From assembly GCA_016789245.1 (NCBI GenBank), contig JAEURM010000121.1, forward strand, positions 1 through 6,293: DNA of 6,293 nucleotides, read 5' to 3'. Every line of letters starts with the position of its first letter. The first letter of the stretch is position 1. The notes under the pieces are model-generated. The model ran no database searches and had not been told where the DNA came from. It saw only the letters and a list, made by a program, of their open reading frames with translations. A program made the position numbers and the translations under genes. This document shows, piece after piece, positions 1-5,533 of the stretch. This stretch comes from Anaerolineales bacterium (GTDB lineage: Bacteria > Chloroflexota > Anaerolineae > Anaerolineales > UBA6663).

Positions 1-294
1 ATTGCCATGATACCTACTCCAAGAGTTGGTATAAGTGGCTAGATCCAAGGTCGGCGTTAAAGTATGAGTTGGGACAGGGCTCACCGTTTCCCGATCAATT
101 TTTGGAGTCCTTGTTGCTCGTGGCGTGTGAGAAGGCTGTAACATCAGAACATCACTCGTTGAAATTGTTGAATTATCTGGTGTAGGTGCTGTTGAAACAA
201 AAGGAGTTGTCTGGCTCGTGCCACATGAGGTCAGAACCAACGCGCTAATGATGAGTATGATTTGGCAAATTAAGTATCTCAATGTTTGCATCAT
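1..294 (-). CDS. Thr/Pro-rich lipoprotein, N-terminal part (runs off left edge)
   Basis: An open frame enters from base 294 and is still open at base 1, giving 98 residues of a longer protein. It begins MMQTLRYLICQ, continues with a hydrophobic stretch (IILIISALVL), and has a lipobox LTSC with the lipidated Cys near residue 24. This predicts export and anchoring to the outer face of the membrane. The following ~60 residues are rich in Thr, Ser and Pro, with repeated TP pairs, and look like a flexible tether to a folded domain outside the window. An AAAGG Shine-Dalgarno-like motif lies 5 bases before the ATG at 294; a second ATG at 291 is also possible. The DNA is more AT-rich (about 45% GC in the first line) and uses more A/T-ending codons than its neighbours, so recent acquisition or weak selection is possible. 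The function cannot be told from this part. The lipoprotein call rests on signal and lipobox only. Confidence 0.75.
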   Translation of the reverse strand, partial: MMQTLRYLICQIILIISALVLTSCGTSQTTPFVSTAPTPDNSTISTSDVLMLQPSHTPRATRTPKIDRETVSPVPTHTLTPTLDLATYTNSWSRYHGN

Positions 295-319
295 GATTGC
301 CTTTAGCGGGCTAACTATG

Positions 320-346
320 TTTTATACAGCCAGTGGCTGTATAAAA
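320..346. repeat. Perfect 27-base inverted repeat (hairpin or operator)
   Basis: Arms TTTTATACAGCC and GGCTGTATAAAA (12 bp each, perfect) flank a 3-base AGT loop. It lies 26 bases upstream of the lipoprotein ATG and downstream of the kinase gene. No T-run follows the stem on either strand, so it is not a typical intrinsic terminator. Read on the minus strand it contains TATAAA, a possible -10, so the dyad could overlap the lipoprotein promoter and act as an operator. Alternatively it is the first of three tandem hairpins in this gap. Confidence 0.8.
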
Positions 347-360
347 CCCCAATACCAGCG

Positions 361-386
361 ATTAGACAGTCTGTAGGCTGTCTAAT
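361..386. repeat. Inverted repeat with 9-bp arms
   Basis: Arms ATTAGACAG (361-369) and CTGTCTAAT (378-386) pair perfectly around an 8-base loop. It is the middle of three hairpins between the kinase and lipoprotein genes. There is no adjacent T-tract. The stem sequence differs from both neighbours, so this is a structural rather than a sequence repeat. Confidence 0.75.
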
Positions 387-395
387 TCCTTATCT

Positions 396-412
396 ACAGC
401 TTATGAAGCTGT
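396..412. repeat. Short perfect hairpin with 7-bp arms
   Basis: Arms ACAGCTT and AAGCTGT flank a 3-base ATG loop. It lies 26 bases past the stop codon of the fusion kinase. No T-run follows on the minus strand (the next bases read AGATAAGG), so termination would not be of the standard intrinsic type. The GCTT/AAGC core resembles the hairpins at 3698-3717 and 3729-3748. Confidence 0.7.
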
Positions 413-437
413 TTCCAGCCTGCCTGCCACTACTCCC

Positions 438-2039
438 TCAATTCACAATCGAAGGATACGGGCTGGGAATCTCAATCTCCAATTCTAAGCCGCCGCGTGG
501 GGGAGCCGTCATCTGCAAACTGCCGCCGAGCAAAGAAACGCGCTCACTAATCCCTACCAAGCCGTAGTGTTTGCGTTCTGAAAGTGAAGCTAAATCTACT
601 GGCACGCTCATGCCGTGGCCGTTATCCCCCAGCTTCACGCGCAAGCTGGCGGCCTGCGTGCGTTGCAGTGAAAGCCGCACCTGCGTAGCATCCGCGTGCT
701 TGCGGATGTTGCTCAGCCCTTCTTGAATAATGCGAAACACGGAAAGTTCAATCGGCTCCGGCAGGCGGCCCAGCGCGGCATCAATCTCCAACTCCACCGG
801 TACGCCGTTGGTTTCTGACCATTGATTGGCGAGTGAGCGAATGGCCGCTGACAGACCGTGGCTATCAATGGTGGGTGGGCGCAAATCACTGCACAATTGC
901 CGCAAGCTCCCGATGACGTACCGAATGCCGCCCCGAATCTTGGTCAACTCATCGTGTTGCGGCAAATCGCCCAACTCGGATTCCGTCTCTTCCAGTTGAT
1001 AGTTGTAGCTCAATAAATCCTGAATAATCTGGTCATGCAGTTCACGCGCCAACGCCTTACGCTCAGCCTCGCGCTCCGTCATCAAACGCCGGTTGGCCTC
1101 CTGCAAAGCCAAGTTCAGTTGGTCTAACGCCTTCACTTGGTCACGCAAGCGTTCAAAAAGTTGGCGGTTGAGTGAGCCTTGCGCTTCTAAGCTTTGGCGC
1201 AGGGCTTGTTGCGCGCGGCGTAAATCTTCAGCTTGCTGTTGCGCGGCGTGATAATTTTCCAGCGCCCAGATAACGGGTGTAATTTGCTCTTGCTGGCTGG
1301 AACCTACTACTAACTCCACAATTTCGCGCGGCGTGGTTTCAGACGTGCGCCGCAAAGTGATGGGCCGCCCGTGGTACAACACCAAAATCCGGTGCGTAAC
1401 GGCGAAGATGTGTTTTAGATCATCGCTACTAATGATGATGGCCACGTTTTGGCCGGCCAAAGCCCGAATGCGCTGGAGCAGTTTTTGTTGCCGTTCAAAG
1501 CTCAAACCGGCCAGCGCTTCATCCAACAGCAGTAAACGTGAAGGCCGGCACAGCGCGCGCGCCAATCCCACCACATGTTGCTGTTCCGCAGACAGTTGGT
1601 TGGCTGGCTCATGCACCAAATCGGGTGGCATTTCAAACTCACTAAACAGCGTCTGTGCCACCTGCGTCATCTTATCTTCTTGTGGCCAAATGCCCCACCG
1701 CTTGGCCCAGCCCCACTCGCGGCCCAAAAAAACGTTACGGAGCACGTTTAAGTTGCCCGCCAGCTTGGGCGTTTGGTGCACCATTTCAATGCCCAGCTTT
1801 TGCGCGTGGGCGGGGCTTTTAGGCTGAAGGGCTTGGCCGGCAAATGTTATTTCGCCGCTGGTGGGCGGATATTGCCCGCCGAGGATTTGAAAAAGCGTGG
1901 ATTTGCCGGAGCCGCGTTGCCCCACTACCCCCAGCACTTCGCCCGGCTCAATGGCAAAGCTCACGTTTTCCAACGCCGCCACCGAACCAAAATATTTGGT
2001 GAGGTTGCTAACGTGCAGAAGCGGAGTGGGCGGGGCCAT
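438..2039 (-). CDS. ABC-type ATPase fused to a NarL-type histidine kinase
   Basis: This is a 533-residue cytoplasmic protein with no membrane segment. Residues ~6-245 are an ABC ATPase most like the first cassette of sugar importers (RbsA/XylG/MglA). It shows Walker A GQRGSGKST (40-48), Q-loop Gln89, a signature LSAEQQ (149-154) in place of LSGGQ, and Walker B LLLLDE (169-174). The switch histidine position is Ser205 (IIISSDD), so ATP turnover may be impaired. Residues ~262-325 are a Gln/Leu/Arg-rich coiled coil. Residues ~325-390 are a HisKA_3 dimerisation domain with phospho-accepting His335 in ARELHDQ. Residues ~430-526 are the HATPase with N-box NIRKHAD (444-450), DNGHGM (472-477) and GLVGISER (493-500). 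The protein thus replaces the second cassette of a sugar ATPase with a kinase. No permease, binding protein or full response regulator lies beside it. The start is ATG 2039, immediately before the conserved cassette. A GTG at 2069 overlapping the upstream stop (GTGA) is a credible alternative. The longer frame from 2177 is unlikely because it overlaps the upstream gene. Ligand and target are unknown. Confidence 0.9.
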   Translation of the reverse strand: MAPPTPLLHVSNLTKYFGSVAALENVSFAIEPGEVLGVVGQRGSGKSTLFQILGGQYPPTSGEITFAGQALQPKSPAHAQKLGIEMVHQTPKLAGNLNVLRNVFLGREWGWAKRWGIWPQEDKMTQVAQTLFSEFEMPPDLVHEPANQLSAEQQHVVGLARALCRPSRLLLLDEALAGLSFERQQKLLQRIRALAGQNVAIIISSDDLKHIFAVTHRILVLYHGRPITLRRTSETTPREIVELVVGSSQQEQITPVIWALENYHAAQQQAEDLRRAQQALRQSLEAQGSLNRQLFERLRDQVKALDQLNLALQEANRRLMTEREAERKALARELHDQIIQDLLSYNYQLEETESELGDLPQHDELTKIRGGIRYVIGSLRQLCSDLRPPTIDSHGLSAAIRSLANQWSETNGVPVELEIDAALGRLPEPIELSVFRIIQEGLSNIRKHADATQVRLSLQRTQAASLRVKLGDNGHGMSVPVDLASLSERKHYGLVGISERVSLLGGSLQMTAPPRGGLELEIEIPSPYPSIVN

Positions 2040-2065
2040 ACGGGTGGTGGATGGCGGCTGAGCTT

Positions 2066-2260
2066 TCACCCCAGCGCCACAGCGAGTAACATGCCAAACA
2101 AGCCTAGCACCACGCCGAGGTGCAAAAGCAAATCTTGCGGCGTGAGCCACTCTAGGCCCAGCATACGCAAAACCCAATTCAACAGCACCAGCGCAATGCC
2201 CACCAGCACTAACAGGCCTTTATAACGAGCGAAGAAAGCGGAGATTTGATTGAGCCACAT
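2066..2260 (-). CDS. Small two-helix membrane protein, unknown function
   Basis: This frame encodes 64 residues with two strongly hydrophobic segments, about 15-35 (LLVLVGIALVLLNWVL) and 43-64 (LLLHLGVVLGLFGMLLAVAL). They are joined by a short loop, GLEWLTPQD. The N-terminus is short and mildly basic, so an integral inner-membrane hairpin is predicted. No family is recognised. The frame lies 35 bases after the hflX stop and 26 bases before the kinase ATG (or overlaps a possible kinase GTG start as GTGA), which fits co-transcription and possible translational coupling. No clear Shine-Dalgarno precedes ATG 2260; the region is T/C-rich on the coding strand. The two clean helices and its fit between neighbours argue for a real gene. 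A membrane anchor or partner role for the soluble fusion kinase is only a guess. Confidence 0.65.
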   Translation of the reverse strand: MWLNQISAFFARYKGLLVLVGIALVLLNWVLRMLGLEWLTPQDLLLHLGVVLGLFGMLLAVALG

Positions 2261-2295
2261 GAGATACTAAAAGAGAAAGCGAAAAAAAGAAAAAT

Positions 2296-3645
2296 TTAGG
2301 CTGGCTTACGCGCAGACTTGCGGGCCTTAGCCGCAAATGGCTTAAAGCGCGGCGCAATTCGGTCTGGCACGCGGCCGCGCATGTGTACGCCATCTTCTTG
2401 GTGTTCCGTTTGCTCTACTAAGCCTTGCTCATGGAACAACGAGATGAGATGACCGTGCTTATACGGCACTACCACGTTGATGGGCAACAAGTTGGTATAT
2501 AACGCATGCTCTAAGCGTTCTAACAATGTTGGCACACCCACGCCGGTGCGCGCCGAGAGCGAGGTGCCCAATTCCAAATACTCGCCCAAGTGCGCTTCCG
2601 CCGCCGCGCGCGTTTCCGGTGTGAGCGCATCAATTTTGTTGAAGGCTAACACCGTGGGCATCTCTGGAATTTCCAGCTCGGCCAACGTTTTTTCCACGGC
2701 CTGAATTTGCTGGCGGGCGTTGGCGTGCGTTACATCCACCACATGCAAAATCAAATCGGCTTCGGCGATTTCTTCCAGCGTAGCGCGGAAGGCGGCCACT
2801 AGCGCCGTGGGCAATTTTTGGATGAAGCCCACCGTATCCGTAAACAGCACGGGCCGCTTACCCGGCAGAAGCACGCGCCGCGTGGTGGGGTCTAGCGTGG
2901 CAAAGAGTTGGTCAGCGGCATAAATTTCATTGGAGCCGGTGAGTGTATTAAGCAAAGTGCTTTTACCGGCGTTGGTGTAGCCCACAATTGCTACCACGGG
3001 GATGGCGCTCCGTTGGCGTTGGGCGCGGTGCCGTTGGCGGTGCGCGCGCACTTTATCTAACTCGCGTTTAAGTTGGGTGATGCGGCGGCCCATTTCCCGC
3101 CGGTCAGCTTCCAACTGCGTTTCACCGGGGCCGCGCAAGCCCACGCCGCCATTGCCGGTACGGCCCGCACCGCCGCCTGCCTGCCGGGCCAAGTGCGTCC
3201 ACGCGCGCGTGAGGCGTGGCAAACGGTATTGGTATTGCGCCAATTCCACCTGCAATGCGCCTTCGCGGGTGTGCGCGTGTTGGGCAAAAATATCTAAGAT
3301 GAGGGCGGTGCGGTCTAGCACCTTCACGCTCTCACCAAAAATATCTTCCAGCTCACGTTGGTGGCGCGGTGAAAGCTCCTCGTCAAAAATCACCACATCG
3401 CTCAGCGTCTCTTCCACAAACGCGCGCACGTCTTCCGCTTTGCCGGAGCCAATCAGCGTGTTGGGGTCTGGGCGGGAGAGCTTTTGGTAGGTTTCGCCCA
3501 CCACTTGCAGGCCCGCCGTATCGGCCAGCAAGGCTAATTCAGTGAGAGAGTCTTCAATTCCCAATAAATGCTCGTTTTGGTGCAGTTCAATGCCCACCAA
3601 AAACGCGCGCTCTACGGGTGGTTTGGTTGCTTTAGGAGATGACAT
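2296..3645 (-). CDS. hflX: GTPase HflX (ribosome-associated)
   Basis: This is a 449-residue HflX-family GTPase. In characterised bacteria HflX binds the 50S subunit and splits stalled or hibernating ribosomes under heat or antibiotic stress. The N-terminal HflX domain is at ~12-120 (RAFLVGIEL, then NTLIGSGKAEDV and VIFDEELSPRHQRELE). It is followed by the characteristic Gly-rich linker and GPGETQLEADRR (154-183) and a basic coiled coil (~183-213). The G domain has G1 GYTNAGKST (222-230), G2 FATLDPTTR (248-256), G3 DTVGF (270-274), G4 NKID (336-339) and G5 SARTG (364-368). The protein ends in a Lys/Arg/Ala-rich tail after residue 434. All GTPase motifs are intact. ATG 3645 was chosen because it directly precedes the conserved domain and leaves the hairpin at 3665-3686 outside the gene. 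Upstream ATGs at 3669 and 3699 would run through hairpins. No strong Shine-Dalgarno is visible. It is followed after 35 bases by the small membrane gene. Confidence 0.96.
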   Translation of the reverse strand: MSSPKATKPPVERAFLVGIELHQNEHLLGIEDSLTELALLADTAGLQVVGETYQKLSRPDPNTLIGSGKAEDVRAFVEETLSDVVIFDEELSPRHQRELEDIFGESVKVLDRTALILDIFAQHAHTREGALQVELAQYQYRLPRLTRAWTHLARQAGGGAGRTGNGGVGLRGPGETQLEADRREMGRRITQLKRELDKVRAHRQRHRAQRQRSAIPVVAIVGYTNAGKSTLLNTLTGSNEIYAADQLFATLDPTTRRVLLPGKRPVLFTDTVGFIQKLPTALVAAFRATLEEIAEADLILHVVDVTHANARQQIQAVEKTLAELEIPEMPTVLAFNKIDALTPETRAAAEAHLGEYLELGTSLSARTGVGVPTLLERLEHALYTNLLPINVVVPYKHGHLISLFHEQGLVEQTEHQEDGVHMRGRVPDRIAPRFKPFAAKARKSARKPA

Positions 3646-3664
3646 TAAGTTTATTTTTAGCCCC

Positions 3665-3686
3665 GCCATCCATTGAAATGGACGGC
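3665..3686. repeat. Imperfect hairpin upstream of hflX
   Basis: Arms 3665-3674 (GCCATCCATT) and 3677-3686 (AATGGACGGC) pair with one A/C mismatch around a 2-base GA centre. It lies 20 bases upstream of the hflX ATG and is the nearest of three hairpins in this gap. If transcription starts at the candidate promoter at 3749-3754, it would fold in the hflX leader. Confidence 0.6.
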
Positions 3687-3697
3687 TGGCAACTCGC

Positions 3698-3717
3698 AAA
3701 CCCGCTTAAGCGGGTTT
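3698..3717. repeat. Perfect 20-base palindrome
   Basis: AAACCCGCTT is followed directly by its reverse complement AAGCGGGTTT. It is GC-rich in the middle of each arm and could form a stem with a small TTAA loop. No T-run adequate for intrinsic termination follows on the minus strand; the bases after the stem read GCGAGTTG. The core GCTTAAGC resembles the hairpins at 396-412 and 3729-3748. Confidence 0.75.
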
Positions 3718-3728
3718 CACAGTAGCAG

Positions 3729-3748
3729 GCGTCGGCTTCAGCCGATGC
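3729..3748. repeat. Hairpin just past the DUF4139 gene
   Basis: Arms GCGTCGGCT (3729-3737) and AGCCGATGC (3740-3748) pair around a TC loop with one G/T position. It begins 9 bases after the DUF4139 stop on the minus strand. There is no downstream T-tract, so it may protect the 3' end of the message rather than terminate it. It is the third hairpin in the gap. Confidence 0.7.
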
Positions 3749-3754
3749 ATTATA
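3749..3754 (-). promoter_or_regulatory. Candidate -10 box for hflX
   Basis: The minus strand reads TATAAT, a perfect -10 consensus, just after the DUF4139 stop codon. No convincing -35 is found 16-18 bases upstream. Transcription from here would place all or most of the three hairpins in the hflX leader. It may be chance; read-through from the DUF4139 gene is the alternative. Confidence 0.3.
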
Positions 3755-3757
3755 ACG

Positions 3758-5329
3758 TCACGGCAAGCCCAGCACTTCCAGCGTGCGCGGGTGCTCCACC
3801 GTGAACTCATAGCGCAATTCGCGCTTGCCGGGCGCGAGGGTGAGCTTCCACTCCAGCCGGTTCAAATCATCATGCTCGGTGGCACGCGGCTCGGCGCTCT
3901 CCAGCCGCACTTTTATTTGCTCATCGCGCGCTACGGGCAGTTGGTCACGCACCACCACGGTTTGTGCGGCATCCCGCAAGTTCTCCAGCTTAAGCACGTA
4001 CGCAAAGCGGATGCGGCGTTTATCACCCAAGAAGTTTTTATCTACTTCGCGTTGCGTCAGTTCACGCTCCACGCGCAAGCGCTCATCCGCGCCAAGGAAC
4101 AGTTCAATCTCTTGTTGTGGTGCCACAAACTCCAATTGCGTAGCGCCTAGGTAATCATCACCATCAAACAGTTGCGCTTGGCCGGGGAGGAAAGTGTACG
4201 CACTCTCATTCTTCAGCTTGGCGCGCCGGAAACAGGCGGCTTGCAAGCGCGGCGCGGTCACGTAATCCAGTTCGGGTTTCAGCGCCAAAGTGGTAATGGT
4301 TACTTTGCGCGTATCGCCGTTGCCGGGAATATCCGCCTTAGCCGTGAGTTGATACGTGAGCGCCGCGCCGCTCTCAGACACAACGGCGTCCAGATACTCC
4401 ATTTCCGCTTCGGGCACAGGTGCGCTAGCAGAAAAAGTTTGGCTCTCATCCATCACCATGGCGGCTTTCGCCATCCGGCCCCGCGCTACTTGGGGCGCGG
4501 CGGCCGGCATAGCGGGCATAGGCGGCGGCTTGGGTGCAATGTACCACGGTTGCAATTCTGGCACGGTGAGGGCTACCGCCGGTTGCGCGGTGGAGAGCGT
4601 GAGCGCTACATTTTGCCAATCTTCGCCGGTGTGTTGCGCCACTTGTGCCAAGTAGCTAACCTCTAAATTATTAGTCGTCAAGCGCAAATCGTACAGCGGG
4701 TGCCAACTGGCGTTCGTCACCATATGCGTCAGTTCCAGCGTCAGCTCGCCCGCTTGCACAACGTCCACTTCCACCACAGCCACATAGCGTTGTTTGGGCC
4801 GCGCGGAACCAAGGGCCTGCAATTGCCGCTTAAGCTGATCAATCACCTTATCGTTCTCACGCTTCTCACGGCTCAACTTCAGCAAATCCGCCTGTACGGC
4901 CAGCAGGCGTTGGCGCACAAAATCAAAAATAGCGCCCTGCTCCTCCGGCTTTTGGTTGCGCAGAACTAGGCCGCGCACAAACATTTCACTCTGCGCCCCT
5001 AGCCCTTCAATATTCTTCTGCTCTTTTTCCAAAATGGCCTGCCGCGCCGCCAACTCTGCGCCCGCATCTTGCGCGGCCAGCAGTTTGTTCTCTAGCTCCT
5101 GCACAGTAGCGGCCGGCGTTTCCAAGAGTTGTTCAAACTGCACACTCACGCCCAGCAGTTTGGCCCGCGCCGTGCCCTTGCCAGAAGCACGCACGGAATC
5201 CGGCATTAAATTCAGAGGCAGGTTTTCCACCCGAATTTTGTGCACGCCCACTTCCAAAGTCACTTGGCCCACCCGCGTCAGCCGGGCGCGGTCTGGGAAA
5301 ACAGTTACAGCGCGGATTGTGGTTTCCAT
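3758..5329 (-). CDS. DUF4139 / mucoidy inhibitor MuiA-family protein
   Basis: This is a 523-residue protein of the DUF4140-DUF4139 family, annotated in databases as mucoidy inhibitor MuiA-like; its biochemical role is unsettled. The N-terminal DUF4140-like part covers ~1-125 (TTIRAVTVFPDRARLTR, then VENLPLNLMPDSVRASG). It includes a coiled coil at ~72-110 and is followed by a second coiled coil at ~136-175. DUF4139 covers ~200-520 and shows NASWHPLYDLRL (207-217), TGEDWQNVALTLSTAQP (234-250), PWYI (261-264), LPGQAQLFDGDDYLGATQL (381-399), LGADERLRVEREL, FLGDKRR and RDQLPVARDE (461-470). A Pro/Ala/Met-rich low-complexity insert lies at ~267-310 between the two halves of the domain. No signal peptide or membrane segment is seen, so it is probably cytoplasmic. 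ATG 5329 is preceded by GAAAGG 6 bases upstream, which favours it over the in-frame ATG at 5395. The gene is followed by a 112-base gap with three hairpins before hflX and faces a divergent gene. Confidence 0.9.
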   Translation of the reverse strand: METTIRAVTVFPDRARLTRVGQVTLEVGVHKIRVENLPLNLMPDSVRASGKGTARAKLLGVSVQFEQLLETPAATVQELENKLLAAQDAGAELAARQAILEKEQKNIEGLGAQSEMFVRGLVLRNQKPEEQGAIFDFVRQRLLAVQADLLKLSREKRENDKVIDQLKRQLQALGSARPKQRYVAVVEVDVVQAGELTLELTHMVTNASWHPLYDLRLTTNNLEVSYLAQVAQHTGEDWQNVALTLSTAQPAVALTVPELQPWYIAPKPPPMPAMPAAAPQVARGRMAKAAMVMDESQTFSASAPVPEAEMEYLDAVVSESGAALTYQLTAKADIPGNGDTRKVTITTLALKPELDYVTAPRLQAACFRRAKLKNESAYTFLPGQAQLFDGDDYLGATQLEFVAPQQEIELFLGADERLRVERELTQREVDKNFLGDKRRIRFAYVLKLENLRDAAQTVVVRDQLPVARDEQIKVRLESAEPRATEHDDLNRLEWKLTLAPGKRELRYEFTVEHPRTLEVLGLP

Positions 5330-5430
5330 GAATTGCCTTTCAATAAATAACTGCCGAGCAAGGAGCCTTTTCCGATAACCAGCACCCTTCGACAATCACA
5401 GGACGCTAACCCTAATTCAGCCTTAGTTTG

Positions 5431-5436
5431 ATTATA
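5431..5436 (-). promoter_or_regulatory. Candidate -10 box for the DUF4139 gene
   Basis: The minus strand reads TATAAT. Transcription would begin near 5424 and give a leader of about 95 bases. The expected -35 position reads CCGGAA, which is poor. A better TTGAAC at 5462-5467 is 25 bases away, too far for a standard promoter. Confidence 0.4.
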
Positions 5437-5520
5437 CCTACCCAATCCTATCCTTCCGGCGGTTCAAGGTTAACTAATAATAACCAACTTATCCCCACCC
5501 CGTAAGTTTCAATAGCTTTC

Positions 5521-5526
5521 TATACT
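5521..5526 (+). promoter_or_regulatory. Candidate -10 box of the receiver-sensor gene, possibly leaderless
   Basis: TATACT lies 7 bases before the ATG at 5534, so transcription would begin at or next to the start codon. No Shine-Dalgarno is present in the preceding 20 bases (TTTCTATACTTTACAAC), which fits leaderless translation. No -35 consensus is seen at 16-18 bases upstream, so the call is weak. Confidence 0.35.
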
Positions 5527-5533
5527 TTACAAC

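Larger units (their letters stand above)
5330..5533. promoter_or_regulatory. Divergent intergenic region
   Basis: This 204-base AT-richer stretch separates two genes transcribed away from each other, so it should hold promoters for both. Visible elements are a minus-strand TATAAT (5431-5436), a plus-strand TATACT (5521-5526), and a small dyad GGTTA-N8-TAACC (5468-5485) that could bind a regulator. No small gene or RNA gene is recognised in it. Confidence 0.55.

Noticed and set aside
320..346. LexA-type SOS box
   Set aside because: The dyad has ACAG...CTGT order with the wrong spacing, not CTGT-N8-ACAG.
320..412. Intrinsic terminator for the kinase gene
   Set aside because: Stable stems exist but none is followed by a T-run on the minus strand.
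2040..2177. N-terminal extension of the fusion kinase from the ATG at 2177
   Set aside because: The extra residues are Arg/Ala-rich, look like nothing conserved, and overlap the small membrane gene. The ABC domain begins right after ATG 2039.
1333..2225. Plus-strand open frames opposite the fusion kinase
   Set aside because: Their translations are Ser/Cys/Arg-rich with no domain, and the opposite strand has clear conserved motifs throughout.
2477..3490. Open frames opposite or out of frame within hflX (2477-2704, 2720-2923, 3002-3490, 3057-3287, 3073-3297)
   Set aside because: Low-complexity shadow translations over a gene with all five GTPase motifs intact.
3791..5378. Plus-strand open frames opposite the DUF4139 gene
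   Set aside because: No recognisable domains; they mirror the codon pattern of the real gene.
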